DNA of 64,000 nt from CAYFQB01 sp964345225 (GCA_964345225.1 CAYFQB010000076.1:36958-100957); one strand, 5' to 3'. Counted from the stretch's first letter, positions 36,477 to 46,000 are shown. Notes: generated from the letters alone by a model not told the origin. Made by a program: numbers and translations.

Positions 36477-37502
36477 CTATCTGTTTGTAATCATATCAGT
36501 AATATAAGTGGCTGTTATATCAACAAGTGAAATTGCCTCCAAATAATTCATTCTTTTAGGACCTATTATGCCCACTGCTCCTACAGGCCTGTTGCCTTCT
36601 CTATAAGTTGAAATGACCATGCTTAACTTCTTCATTTCATCAATCGGGTTTTCTGACCCTATAAATACCTGTGTGCCTTCAAAATCAGAAATTTTGTCCA
36701 GAAGTTTAACAATAATGCTCTTATCATCAAGTGTTTTTAACAGATCTTTTATCCTGTTAATGTTGCAGAAATCAGGGAGTTCAAGCATGTCTGCCAGCCC
36801 GGAAATATAAACGGTCCCTGGTGAAATTGAAAAAACATATTTACAGATTCTTATTGTCTCTGAAATAAGCTTGTCACAGAGAACTTTATCTTTAGCTATT
36901 TCTTTTATGATTCTTTTTCTTATTTCATGCAATGTGCTGCCGGTATATTCTGAATTAATATAATCTACAATCCTGTTAAGGTCTTTCTGTGAAATGTCAG
37001 ATTCAATTGAGACAATCTTGTTGTGGATTATTCCTTCGCCAGTGAATAATATTACCGCTAACTGGTTTTTCCTGTATTTAGTTAACTCGATTTTAGCCAA
37101 TGTAGTCATACTTGGGTTAGGAGACATTGTTATGCCGATATAATGAGACAGAGATGAGAGCATCTTTGATGTCTCATCAGGGAAAGAATTTATGTCTTTT
37201 TTTAACATTTCTAATTTCTTGAAAATTTCCAGTAAAAGTTCCTTGTTGAAGCATTGTTTGCTTGCTGATAGTGTATCGACATAGAACCTGTATCCACTAT
37301 CGGTAGGAACCCTTCCTGCAGAAGTATGAGGCTGGTGCAGGAATCCCATATCCTCAAGGTCAGACATTATATTTCTTATTGTTGCAGGAGAAAGACCGAA
37401 AGAGTATTTCTTAGTAACAATCCTTGAACCAACAGGTCCTGGCGAATTAATGTAACACTGGATAACTGCACATAATACTTGTTTATTGCGTTCATCTAAC
37501 AT
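36477..37502 (-). CDS. hrcA: Heat-shock repressor HrcA
   Basis: The 341-residue repressor has the winged helix near the N-terminus (VGSRIVTKKYSFGLSPATIRN, DLEDMGFLHQPHTSAGRVPTD) and a GAF-like body. It binds CIRCE when GroEL is free. The start matches HrcA proteins that begin MLxxRN. No separate Shine-Dalgarno sequence is visible, because the CIRCE element ends 3 bases before the ATG. hrcA is first in an operon with grpE, dnaK, dnaJ and rsmE. Confidence 0.95.
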   Translation of the reverse strand: MLDERNKQVLCAVIQCYINSPGPVGSRIVTKKYSFGLSPATIRNIMSDLEDMGFLHQPHTSAGRVPTDSGYRFYVDTLSASKQCFNKELLLEIFKKLEMLKKDINSFPDETSKMLSSLSHYIGITMSPNPSMTTLAKIELTKYRKNQLAVILFTGEGIIHNKIVSIESDISQKDLNRIVDYINSEYTGSTLHEIRKRIIKEIAKDKVLCDKLISETIRICKYVFSISPGTVYISGLADMLELPDFCNINRIKDLLKTLDDKSIIVKLLDKISDFEGTQVFIGSENPIDEMKKLSMVISTYREGNRPVGAVGIIGPKRMNYLEAISLVDITATYITDMITNR

Positions 37503-37505
37503 GCT

Positions 37506-37532
37506 TTAGCACTCTCTGACTTAGAGTGCTAA
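37506..37532 (-). promoter_or_regulatory. CIRCE operator
   Basis: A perfect match to the consensus: TTAGCACTC (37506-37514), 9 spacer bases, GAGTGCTAA (37524-37532). It lies just after the -10 box and only 3 bases before the hrcA start codon, so the operon represses itself. Confidence 0.97.
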
Positions 37533-37534
37533 TA

Positions 37535-37563
37535 ATTTAACAGTTATGTGTTTTGGGTGTCAA
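37535..37563 (-). promoter_or_regulatory. Sigma-70 promoter of the hrcA heat-shock operon
   Basis: On the minus strand TTGACA (37563-37558), a 17-base spacer and TTAAAT (37540-37535). The start of transcription would fall at the edge of the CIRCE element, giving a leader of about 30 bases made almost wholly of CIRCE. Confidence 0.8.
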
Positions 37564-37579
37564 GTGGTAAGGATTTTTT

Positions 37580-38416
37580 TTACCAGTCGAGCTCTTGATC
37601 AATTAGTCTTTTATAAAAATGTGGGGTCAGAAAAGAAACCTTATGTATTTCATCAGAATAAAACCTTGTTTTGATTTGATATTTTCTTTGTAGCTCTCTC
37701 GGGTTGAGCCCCTTGGAACCAATTGAAAATGACCACCAGTTTCCACCGTATGTTGCAATTGGAACTGCATAGAGATCAACAACAGGAAAGACGGATTTCA
37801 ATTTATTTTGAACTTCAATTGTAATATTTTTGTGGAAATGTATAGATTCAGAATGTGTAACAAACAGACCATTTTCGTTAAGGCAGTTTTTAATTGATGT
37901 AAAGAATTCTTCTGTGAAAAGACTTGTGGCGAATCCCACAATATCCGTTGAATCAACAATTACAATATCAATATCTAAATTACTGCGTTTGGCAAATTCT
38001 GCACCGTCAATTGTGTGAATTTCAACGATAGGGTTATCTATTTCACATGAAACAGAAGGAAAATATTTTTTTGAAACATTAATAACTTCTTCATCTATTT
38101 CAACAAAATAAACCTTTTTGACTGTCTTGTGCTTTAGAACCTCTCTGACAGTGCCTCCATCACCGCCACCAATAACCATAATTATTCTGGGTTCAGGATG
38201 GGCATGCATCACAACATGAGTAAGCATCTCATGGTAGAAAAATTCATCTTTTTCTGTAAGTTGAACAATACCGTCAAGTACCAGTATTCTTCCAAAATAA
38301 GGATTTTCAAAAACCATAATGTCCTGGAATTTGCTTTTGTGGCTGTAAAGAATGCCGCTAACTTCGTATGAATATTCAATTGGTGCATAAGGATCTTTTT
38401 CGAAAAATCTTATCAT
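37580..38416 (-). CDS. speE: Spermidine synthase SpeE
   Basis: The 278-residue aminopropyltransferase has the usual marks: VLDGIVQLTEKDEFFYHEML (about 47-66), MVIGGGDGGTVREVL (about 80-94) and VDSTDIVGFA with the catalytic Asp (here DSTDIVG instead of DSTDPVG). It transfers aminopropyl from decarboxylated SAM to putrescine. It lies 12 bases after an ornithine decarboxylase-like gene, forming a two-gene polyamine operon. A separate S-adenosylmethionine decarboxylase is not in the window. Confidence 0.92.
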   Translation of the reverse strand: MIRFFEKDPYAPIEYSYEVSGILYSHKSKFQDIMVFENPYFGRILVLDGIVQLTEKDEFFYHEMLTHVVMHAHPEPRIIMVIGGGDGGTVREVLKHKTVKKVYFVEIDEEVINVSKKYFPSVSCEIDNPIVEIHTIDGAEFAKRSNLDIDIVIVDSTDIVGFATSLFTEEFFTSIKNCLNENGLFVTHSESIHFHKNITIEVQNKLKSVFPVVDLYAVPIATYGGNWWSFSIGSKGLNPRELQRKYQIKTRFYSDEIHKVSFLTPHFYKRLIDQELDW

Positions 38417-38428
38417 TTAGAATTCTCC

Positions 38429-39583
38429 TTATATGAAAATTGTTTTTGGTATTAGAAATCCGTTAAATTCTGAGGCATATGAAACAGTATATGCACCGCT
38501 TGACAGAATTAAAATCAGATTACCGACCTCAGGATTCGGAAGTACTATATCCTTATCAATGACATCAAAGCTGTCACAGCTTGGCCCCGCCAGAGTCCAT
38601 TTTTTTAGGGGCTTGGAACCATCCACAATATAGCTGTATTTTATACCGCCGAGACTTTCCATTAACCCATTGAAGACACCGATATCAAGATAGAGCCAGT
38701 CTTCATCGGCCCTTCTGGCCTTTCCAATAACTCTTGTTACAAAAACCCCGGCATCACCTACAACCGCCCTGCCGGGTTCAATGAATATCCGTGTTCTATT
38801 TGGAAATTTTTCGTATATCAGTCTGTCAACATTTTTATCTATAGTCTCGATGCCTACTACATTTTTTGTGTAACGTATAGGGTATCCGCCGCCGATATTA
38901 AGTATTGAAAGTTTTATGCCTTTTTTTTCAGCTCTGTCCCAGAGTATCTTTGCTTTATCAAGTGCTGTATTCCAGTTATAAATGTTGGTGCACTGAGATC
39001 CGACATGAAAAGTAATGCCAACGGGATTCAGTCCTTTCTTTTTTGAAAAAACCAGAAGTTCTTCAGCAGCATCAAGTTCTACAGCAAATTTTTTGCTGAG
39101 TGGCCACTCGCTTCCTTCGTTCGGAACAGAAAGTCTAACATAAATATTACATCCTGCTGAGTAATCATGAAGTTTTTCGACCTCCTCTTTAGAGTCAACA
39201 GCAAAATATGAGATACCATAAGCACTCGCCATTTTTAAGAATCTGAAAGATTTTACGGGATTACTTGAAATAATTCTCTCCTTGCTAACCCCTATAGTAG
39301 AAAGAATGTTCAGCTCACCTTCTGATGCGATTTCAAAACCTATTCCAAGACTGTTAATTAGTTTAATTATCTCAATATCAGGGTTTGCCTTAACAGCATA
39401 GAATAGCTTTGAATTTCTTATCTTTTTCCCAACCGACTTTACTTTCCTTTTAATTTTTGCTTTGTCCATTAAGAGATATGGCGGTTCAAGGTCCGAGGTT
39501 TTCAGAAATCTCAAAACCTTATGAATAGTCGATTTTGATGCAATCTCTGTGTGCAGTTTATCTATTTTGAATTTGTATCCCAT
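38429..39583 (-). CDS. Ornithine/lysine decarboxylase-like, group IV PLP enzyme
   Basis: The 384-residue enzyme is an alanine-racemase-fold decarboxylase. The PLP lysine is Lys65 in FYAVKANPD; LNIGGGYP holds the Gly-rich phosphate loop; GPSCDSFDVI contains the active-site Cys and Asp of ornithine decarboxylases. A carboxynorspermidine or diaminopimelate decarboxylase would have a different C-terminal motif. It makes putrescine (or cadaverine) for SpeE next to it. Confidence 0.85.
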   Translation of the reverse strand: MGYKFKIDKLHTEIASKSTIHKVLRFLKTSDLEPPYLLMDKAKIKRKVKSVGKKIRNSKLFYAVKANPDIEIIKLINSLGIGFEIASEGELNILSTIGVSKERIISSNPVKSFRFLKMASAYGISYFAVDSKEEVEKLHDYSAGCNIYVRLSVPNEGSEWPLSKKFAVELDAAEELLVFSKKKGLNPVGITFHVGSQCTNIYNWNTALDKAKILWDRAEKKGIKLSILNIGGGYPIRYTKNVVGIETIDKNVDRLIYEKFPNRTRIFIEPGRAVVGDAGVFVTRVIGKARRADEDWLYLDIGVFNGLMESLGGIKYSYIVDGSKPLKKWTLAGPSCDSFDVIDKDIVLPNPEVGNLILILSSGAYTVSYASEFNGFLIPKTIFI

Positions 39584-39650
39584 TTTTTGCTTAAATTACT
39601 ATTTAAAAAAAAAATTCAAAAAATTGCAATAATATCTTCTCACTCTCGAA

Positions 39651-39814
39651 CCCTAAAAATGCATTTCAGTATAAAAAGAGCAGGTGAGTTAATTAGTTGG
39701 ACATATTCCTTTCGCTCCCTAGAGGGAAATTTTTAGCCAAAAATTTCCCTATGTCCACTCAAGAAACATGCCAAACTATATAGCATATATACATACTCAA
39801 ATTCATTTTTGGGG
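39651..39814. mobile_element. MITE-like element, family A, copy 3 (most intact)
   Basis: A 164-base element with terminal inverted repeats: CCCTAAAAATGCATTTCAG at the left, and on the right a segment whose complement reads CCCCAAAAATGAATTTGAG. Inside, GGACATA... and ...TATGTCC and GGAAATTTTTA/AAAAATTTCC form an inner hairpin around 39723-39760. It is non-coding and lies in the gap between the decarboxylase gene and the 221-residue protein gene. Confidence 0.75.
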
Positions 39815-39920
39815 TGAATATAATAATTTAAAAATCGGGAGCTAAATCTCTTTATTTCCGGAAAATTTTCAGACTGTTTCTGTCTAGCGGTTTCTCCGGG
39901 TTATTTGCCTGTTCTGCACA

Positions 39921-40586
39921 TTATCTGGGCAGTCTCCATTTCAGAAGTTTTTTTGTAGCACTGCGAACAACCTCTGCAACATTTTTGTTCTTCTCAAGCA
40001 ATTTGAGATCCCTTGTCTTAAGATTGCTTATGAAAGTTACCGAGATTCCAGGCGGGGTCTTGGGATTTGTAACAAGGGCCAGAGTTACTGAATAGCTTTT
40101 CATCCATTCCCTGTTTTTTGATATTTTTCTCAGTACTTCTTCGGGCACATGACGGGACCGGGCGATCATCTCTGCCTCGCTTTCTGTAATTTTCTGATTA
40201 TCCAGGACACTGAGCACAACCTCTTTGTTGGGATCCTTTATAAGGATATTCCTGATTTCTTTCCCCCCTCTTTGGGCGAGTTGAATCCTTTCTGCCACAT
40301 TCAGTTTTTGTATCTTCTGGACAAGGCTCTTGGCACGCATATCCGGTGTTTTCTTAATCTTTTTCGGTGGAATGATTGGAAGATGAAGAGTATCTGATAT
40401 AAATTTTCTTGTTTCTTCAGGTGTATCAGGATTTTCGAAAAGAAGTTTAAGTATTTCAGGCCGATTTATATTTGCTTTTGCAATTTCGTAAAAAATGCTT
40501 GGGTCGGAGGCTTCTTCAATTAATACATCAATAAGCTCCTGTGAGGCGATAGAATAATCAAGACCTATTAGAATTTGCTCTTCCAT
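39921..40586 (-). CDS. Conserved alpha-helical repeat-like protein, unknown function
   Basis: I recognise no named family in this 221-residue protein. It is all-helical, with repeated units such as NINRPEILKLLFENPDTPEE and IAKANINRPE, and in the second half DPNKEVVLSVLDNQKITESE and NREWMKSYSVTLALVTNPKTP. The spacing resembles leucine-rich-variant or HEAT-like solenoids, probably for protein binding. A basic linker (about 75-95) separates two halves. It begins one base after the tlyA gene ends, so the two are co-expressed. Confidence 0.7.
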   Translation of the reverse strand: MEEQILIGLDYSIASQELIDVLIEEASDPSIFYEIAKANINRPEILKLLFENPDTPEETRKFISDTLHLPIIPPKKIKKTPDMRAKSLVQKIQKLNVAERIQLAQRGGKEIRNILIKDPNKEVVLSVLDNQKITESEAEMIARSRHVPEEVLRKISKNREWMKSYSVTLALVTNPKTPPGISVTFISNLKTRDLKLLEKNKNVAEVVRSATKKLLKWRLPR

Positions 40587-41324
40587 TTAATTACTCCTTA
40601 AATAGATAAAGTATTCTATGTTTCCTTTCTGTCCTGGTATCGGGGATTTGAATAAGCCTATTGTCTTAAAGCCAAATTGTTCAGCACCTGCACGTACGTT
40701 TTCAACTGCAGTCATTCGCTTTGATTCGTCTTTTATGATGCCCCCCTTATCAACCATACCTTTTCCGACTTCAAACTGTGGTTTGATTAGTGCGAGAACC
40801 TCCCCGCAATCCTTCAAAAATTCGAGTGTCTTTTGTAAAACCTTTAAAAGTGAGATAAAAGATACATCGATCAGTACAATATCTATCTTCTCCGGTATTG
40901 ATTGTTTGTCTAGATGCCTTATGTTTGTCCTTTCCATAAGAATTATTTTAGGGTTATGCCTGAGTAACCAGTCGAACTGACCGTAACCTACGTCTATAGC
41001 ATATACCTTTTTTGCATTTTTTTTAAGTGCACAATCTGTAAAACCTCCTGTTGAGCATCCTATATCCATTACAATCTTGCCGGAAAGATCGATATTGAAG
41101 AACTCCATTGCAGCTTCAAGCTTTAAGCCCCCTCTGCTGACATAAGGGATATCATTTTCTTTCAGTACAATTTCAGAATCAATGTTTACCATGGCACCAG
41201 CTTTTGAAACCCTGCTTCCGCCAACAAAAACCTTTCCCTCCATTATTAGTGCTTTTGCCCTTTCTCTGCTTTTTACAAGACCCTTGTCGGTTATGATTTT
41301 ATCCAGTCTGGCCTTATTCTTCAT
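40587..41324 (-). CDS. tlyA: TlyA-family rRNA 2'-O-methyltransferase
   Basis: The 245-residue protein has an N-terminal S4 RNA-binding domain (RLDKIITDKGLVKSRERAKAL) and an FtsJ-like methyltransferase with the SAM motif MDIGCSTGGFTDCAL (about 81-95) and VDVGYGQFDWLLR-type catalytic stretch (YAIDVGYGQFDW). It methylates cytidine in rRNA. It lies 44 bases after dxs on the same strand. Confidence 0.9.
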   Translation of the reverse strand: MKNKARLDKIITDKGLVKSRERAKALIMEGKVFVGGSRVSKAGAMVNIDSEIVLKENDIPYVSRGGLKLEAAMEFFNIDLSGKIVMDIGCSTGGFTDCALKKNAKKVYAIDVGYGQFDWLLRHNPKIILMERTNIRHLDKQSIPEKIDIVLIDVSFISLLKVLQKTLEFLKDCGEVLALIKPQFEVGKGMVDKGGIIKDESKRMTAVENVRAGAEQFGFKTIGLFKSPIPGQKGNIEYFIYLRSN

Positions 41325-41368
41325 TGATATGTTGTCCTTAAAATATCTGATGTATCAGGGTTTAAATA

Positions 41369-43246
41369 TCAGCTGCTGAAAGTCGGTTCCCTCATAAATG
41401 AGAGTGCAGTACGGAATATCCCTTCTTCGTCAAGGCCGTATTTTGCTCTTAATTCATCGGGATTTCCCTGTTCAATGAAGCTGTCACGAATACCAAGTCG
41501 TTTTATTTTAATATTGTTTATTTCTGAGTCATTCAGACATTCTATTACAGCACTTCCAAAACCGCCCTGAAGGACATTCTCTTCAATAGTAATTAATCTT
41601 GGTATGCGTGCCGCAATTGATAAAAGGAGTTCTTTATCAAGGGGTTTGACAAATCTGGCATTAATTACTGTTGCATTGATACCTATTTCTTCGAGCTTTT
41701 CAGATGCATTTAAAGCAGGTATTACAGAGTTGCCGATAGCGATTAAAGCAATATCTGCCCCTTCTTTTAAAGTTTCACCGGTGCCCATAGCTATTTCTAG
41801 ATTTGGTAATGAAGTTTCAGGGATTTTGCCTCGCGGATATCTTATAGCTGAGGGTCCGTTATGTTTTAATGCAAATTCAAGCATCAGCCTGAGTTCTTCC
41901 CCATCTTTGGGTGCCATTACGGTCAGGTCTGGTATGTGCCTCAGATATGATATATCAAAAAGGCCGTTATGAGTCGGACCGTCTTCTCCTACGATTCCAG
42001 CCCTGTCTATTGTTAATATTACAGGGAATTTCTGAAGACATACATCGTGAAGTATCTCATCGTAAGCACGTTGAAGGAAGGTTGAATATATTGCTACAAC
42101 TGGCCTGAGACCAGTTGTTGCCAATCCTGCAGCAAACGTGACAGCATGTGGTTCGGCAATGCCAACATCGTAAAACCTGTCTGGAAATTTTTCAGCAAAG
42201 TTGTAAAGCCCTGTACCTTCTGTCATTGCGGCTGATATTGCTATTATTCTATTATCTCTAGTGGCTAAATCGGTAAGAATATTCCCGAATAGAGTGCTGT
42301 ATGTAGGAGCTCCTGGCGAGCCTAATTGAGAGCCGGTTTCGAGCTCAAAGGGACCGATACCATGAAAAGTACTAGGATTTTTTTCGGAAAATTCATATCC
42401 TTTGCCTTTTTTTGTTATTAAATGAATAAGTGTAGGGGAGGTTGACGATTTTATCCTTTTAAAGGTTTCTATTAACAGTTCAACGTTATGTCCATCAATA
42501 GGGCCAACGTAATCAAAACCCAGTTCCTCGAAAAGTATCCCGGGGAGCAGGAATCCCTTGATTGTTTCTTCTGCTCTCTGGGCAATCTTTGCTACAGGAG
42601 CGCCGACCTTGGGTATTCCTTCCAGGAATGACTTCGTCTCCTTCTTAAATCTACGGTAAAACTGGCCGGTAAGTATTCTGTTCATATATGCAGAAAGTGC
42701 CCCGACATTCCTTGATATTGACATCTCATTGTCGTTGAGTATAACGATCAGGTCTTTTTTAAGATGACCGGCATTGTTGAGGCCTTCAAATGCGAGCCCT
42801 CCTGACATTGCACCGTCTCCAATAACGGCAACCACTTTAAAGTTTTCGTTGTTCTTGTCACGCCCCTCTATCATACCGAGAGCTGCAGATATTGAGGTAG
42901 AGCTATGACCTGTTCCAAAAGCATCGTATTCGCTTTCGGTCATTTTTGGGAAGCCGGATATCCCGTTCTCTTTTCTAATAGTTGAGAACCGGTCTTTTCT
43001 GCCTGTAATGAGCTTGTGGCTGTAAGATTGGTGACCTACATCCCATATAAGTTTATCTGTCGGTGAGTCGAATACAAAATGTAATGCTATCGTAAGTTCC
43101 ACCACTCCGAGACTTGATGCAAGGTGGCCGCCGTTTACAGATACGGTTTTGATAATGATTTCCCTGATTTCTTCGGCAAGGACCTTTAGTTCTTCTATTC
43201 CGAGTTCCTTCAGATCAGAGGGTGAATTTATCTTTTTTAAAATCAT
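41369..43246 (-). CDS. dxs: 1-deoxy-D-xylulose-5-phosphate synthase
   Basis: The 625-residue enzyme makes DXP from pyruvate and glyceraldehyde-3-phosphate, the entry to the MEP pathway. It has the thiamine-binding part (VGHQSYSHKLITGR, GDGAMSGG with NDNEMSISRNVGA), the pyrimidine domain with GIAEPHAVTFAAG, and a C-terminal domain. The start is the ATG at 43246, preceded by AAAAGGAG, and it overlaps the ispA stop by one base. Confidence 0.95.
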   Translation of the reverse strand: MILKKINSPSDLKELGIEELKVLAEEIREIIIKTVSVNGGHLASSLGVVELTIALHFVFDSPTDKLIWDVGHQSYSHKLITGRKDRFSTIRKENGISGFPKMTESEYDAFGTGHSSTSISAALGMIEGRDKNNENFKVVAVIGDGAMSGGLAFEGLNNAGHLKKDLIVILNDNEMSISRNVGALSAYMNRILTGQFYRRFKKETKSFLEGIPKVGAPVAKIAQRAEETIKGFLLPGILFEELGFDYVGPIDGHNVELLIETFKRIKSSTSPTLIHLITKKGKGYEFSEKNPSTFHGIGPFELETGSQLGSPGAPTYSTLFGNILTDLATRDNRIIAISAAMTEGTGLYNFAEKFPDRFYDVGIAEPHAVTFAAGLATTGLRPVVAIYSTFLQRAYDEILHDVCLQKFPVILTIDRAGIVGEDGPTHNGLFDISYLRHIPDLTVMAPKDGEELRLMLEFALKHNGPSAIRYPRGKIPETSLPNLEIAMGTGETLKEGADIALIAIGNSVIPALNASEKLEEIGINATVINARFVKPLDKELLLSIAARIPRLITIEENVLQGGFGSAVIECLNDSEINNIKIKRLGIRDSFIEQGNPDELRAKYGLDEEGIFRTALSFMREPTFSS

Positions 43247-44133
43247 CAATTTCTCCTTTTTACGAGATAGAATGCTATTTCCCTGAGAGGATCTGCTTTT
43301 GATGAGAAAATGCTGAGTGATGCTACAGCGTCAGAGACAAGCTGATTGGCAATTTCACGCGATTTTTCAAGACCGTATAAAAGGGGATATGTCATCTTAT
43401 CTATTTTATCATCAGAACCCACAGATTTGCCAAGCTCATTTGTGTCCCCTTCGACGTCCAGTATATCGTCAATTATCTGAAAGGCAAGACCTATATTGTT
43501 GCCATAAATGGTGATTGCTCTGAGTTCATCATTACTGCCTTCGGAAAGTGTATGACCGAGTTTTACAGAAGTACTGATCAGTGCAGCGGTTTTATGCAAA
43601 TGAATAAATTGAAGCGTATTCTTGTCAGGGGCTGCATTTTCTGAAAGAATATCCTGCACCTGACCGCAGACCATTCCTTTATAACCGGATGCGATAGAGA
43701 TTTCCCGCAGTGCTTTTAAAAGATTTGTTTCTTTAATCGTCCTGCAATAAGTGTTGTCAGAAAGTATACTGAATGCCTCTGTAAGCAGTGCGTCACCGGC
43801 CAGAATGGCGATTGCTTCTCCATAAACCTTATGGTTTGTCGGTTTTCCTCTCCTGAGGTCGTCATTATCCATTGCAGGAAGGTCATCATGAATCAGGGAA
43901 TAAGTATGAATAAGTTCAAGACTTGAAGCGTAAGGTACAATTTCATCCGGGTTCCCGCCGTGTGCCTCGTATGAGGCAATAGCAAGTATAGGTCTTATCC
44001 TTTTGCCGCCAGCAAGTAGAGAATAAAGCATTGCTTCCTGAAGTATAGCAGGTCTGCCCTGCTCTTTGAAATAGGTATGGAAAAAAGAATCGACAGCCTC
44101 TCTTTTCTCAGTAAGATATTCTTTTATATCCAT
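43246..44133 (-). CDS. ispA: Polyprenyl (farnesyl/geranylgeranyl) diphosphate synthase
   Basis: The 295-residue prenyltransferase has the first Asp-rich motif DDLPAMDNDDLRRGKPT (about 84-100) and the second DDILD (about 227-231). The DDxx(xx)D form with two inserted residues fits the bacterial type II farnesyl diphosphate synthases. It is the first gene of ispA-dxs-tlyA. Confidence 0.92.
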   Translation of the reverse strand: MDIKEYLTEKREAVDSFFHTYFKEQGRPAILQEAMLYSLLAGGKRIRPILAIASYEAHGGNPDEIVPYASSLELIHTYSLIHDDLPAMDNDDLRRGKPTNHKVYGEAIAILAGDALLTEAFSILSDNTYCRTIKETNLLKALREISIASGYKGMVCGQVQDILSENAAPDKNTLQFIHLHKTAALISTSVKLGHTLSEGSNDELRAITIYGNNIGLAFQIIDDILDVEGDTNELGKSVGSDDKIDKMTYPLLYGLEKSREIANQLVSDAVASLSIFSSKADPLREIAFYLVKRRN

Positions 44134-44159
44134 TTCCTGTAAATCATCCTAATCCTTAG

Positions 44160-44450
44160 TTTTTACTCCTTTAAAACTAAGAGGTTACGTCTAACGGTTA
44201 CGGTAACGAAGCCCGTTTCGGTTGTCGTCTATCGGTTACGTGTTTATTTAGTTTGTCTGGTTTCTCTAGTTTGTTTGGTTTTTCTGGTTAGCCCTGCAAC
44301 TGCTCCTTGCACCCCGCTTCTTACTCCTTACTTTCCTTTACCTTTACCCGCCTCAGGCGGGTTTACCTTTGCCTTTACCTGTCTTTAATTTGTGCTTACT
44401 GCCTACTTCTTACTCCTTACTCTTTTCTTTTTAGTGCCTACTTCCTACTT
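44160..44450. repeat. Intergenic repeat block with heptamer arrays, copy 2
   Basis: It lies between the guaA end and the ispA start. Bases 44176-44241 are identical to 18334-18399, followed by the same TTTGTCTGG-type words with a few changes, then TTACTCC TTACTTT heptamers. It also holds a GC-rich palindrome, CCCGCCTCAGGCGGG (about 44347-44361). No gene is seen. Confidence 0.8.
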
Positions 44451-44452
44451 TC

Positions 44453-46000
44453 TTATTCCCATTCTATTGTGCTTGGAGGCTTAGAGCTAATATCATATAC
44501 TACTCTGTTGACACCCTTTACTTCATTTATTATCCTGTTCGATATTCTGCCAAGTACATCATTTGGTATCTTTGCCCAATCAGCTGTCATCCCGTCAAGA
44601 CTGTAAACTGCCCTAATAGCTGCAACATTTTCATATGTTCTCTCATCACCCATCACGCCAACACTCTTAACAGGCAGTAAAACAGCAAAGGCCTGCCATA
44701 TGTGATTATAAAGGCCTGCCTTTTTGATCTCTTCGAGCACTATTTTATCTGATTCTCTTAAAATATCTAGTCTTTTCTTAGAAATTTCTCCAAGACAGCG
44801 GACCGCAAGCCCGGGTCCCGGGAAGGGATGCCTCAAGCATATCTCTTCGGGCAGAGAAAGCTTCTGTCCTAAGATCCTTACCTCATCCTTGAACAACTCC
44901 CTCAGTGGCTCGATAAGTTTCAATTTCATAACCTCTGGAAGACCTCCAACATTGTGATGGGATTTGATAGTTGCTGAAGGACCTTTGAATGATACGCTCT
45001 CGATAACATCGGGATAAAGGGTTCCCTGTACAAGGAATTCTACGCCTTTTATTTTTCTTGCAGCTTTTTCGAATATACGAATAAATTTATTCCCTATTAT
45101 CTTTCTTTTTCTCTCGGGATCGGTTACGCCAAGTAATTCACTCATGAAGTCTCTTGATGCATTTACGTGAACTAATTTGATATGAAAATTGCGTTCGAAT
45201 GTGTTGATGATTTTTTCAGCCTCGCCTTTTCTAAGAAGACCGTTATCAACGAGTATGCAGGTAAGGTTATCACCTATGGCCCTGTGAACAAGAAGTGCTG
45301 CAATGGAAGAATCAACGCCTCCACTGAGTGCACATATAACCTTTTTGTCTTTAACTCTTTCCCTTATACTGGCGATAGACTGGTCAATAAATGATGACAT
45401 CTCCCATGTTGGTTTACATTTGCAGATATCATATAAGAAATTCCGAAGGATCTTTATCCCCTTGTTAGTATGAGCTACCTCTGGATGAAACTGTAATGCA
45501 AAGAATTTGTTGTCTCTTGATGCCATAGCAGCAATTGGAGAATTATCAGTATGGGCAATGATTTTGAACCCTCGAGGAATCTTGTCTATCCTGTCGCCAT
45601 GGCTCATCCATACAATATTTTTTTGTTCTGAGCCGATGCCTTTAAAGAGAAGTGATTCAGTATCATCAATTATGAGTTCGGACCGACCATACTCGCGTTT
45701 CTGGGCTTTTGCAACCCTGCCGCCGATTGAGTATGTAAGAACCTGCATGCCATAACATATACCGAGTATTGGATGGCCAAGTGAAAGTATCTTTCTGTCG
45801 GGTTTCGGTGAACCCTTGTCATAAATACTCGAAGGGCCACCGGAAAGTATTATGCCCTTTGGAGAGAAATTCTTTATTCTTGAAAGAGGGGCATTAAACG
45901 GGAATATCTCTGAATATACTCTGCTTTCCCTTATTCTGCGGGCAATTAGCTGCGTATATTGCGAGCCAAAATCAAGAACTAATATTTTGTCTTCATACAT
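44453..46000 (-). CDS. guaA: GMP synthase (glutamine-hydrolysing)
   Basis: The 515-residue enzyme converts XMP to GMP. It has the glutaminase domain (catalytic Cys in ILGICYGMQ, His/Glu in ALQFHPEVAHT), an ATP pyrophosphatase loop (ALSGGVDSS) and the dimerisation domain ending DISSKPPSTIEWE. It follows guaB with a short spacer containing a heptamer repeat. Confidence 0.96.
   Translation of the reverse strand: MYEDKILVLDFGSQYTQLIARRIRESRVYSEIFPFNAPLSRIKNFSPKGIILSGGPSSIYDKGSPKPDRKILSLGHPILGICYGMQVLTYSIGGRVAKAQKREYGRSELIIDDTESLLFKGIGSEQKNIVWMSHGDRIDKIPRGFKIIAHTDNSPIAAMASRDNKFFALQFHPEVAHTNKGIKILRNFLYDICKCKPTWEMSSFIDQSIASIRERVKDKKVICALSGGVDSSIAALLVHRAIGDNLTCILVDNGLLRKGEAEKIINTFERNFHIKLVHVNASRDFMSELLGVTDPERKRKIIGNKFIRIFEKAARKIKGVEFLVQGTLYPDVIESVSFKGPSATIKSHHNVGGLPEVMKLKLIEPLRELFKDEVRILGQKLSLPEEICLRHPFPGPGLAVRCLGEISKKRLDILRESDKIVLEEIKKAGLYNHIWQAFAVLLPVKSVGVMGDERTYENVAAIRAVYSLDGMTADWAKIPNDVLGRISNRIINEVKGVNRVVYDISSKPPSTIEWE

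Noticed and set aside
44307..44606. Open frame of 99 codons over the second repeat block
   Set aside because: Low-complexity translation (SLLSFTF, YCLLLTPYSFL) and overlaps guaA on the other strand.
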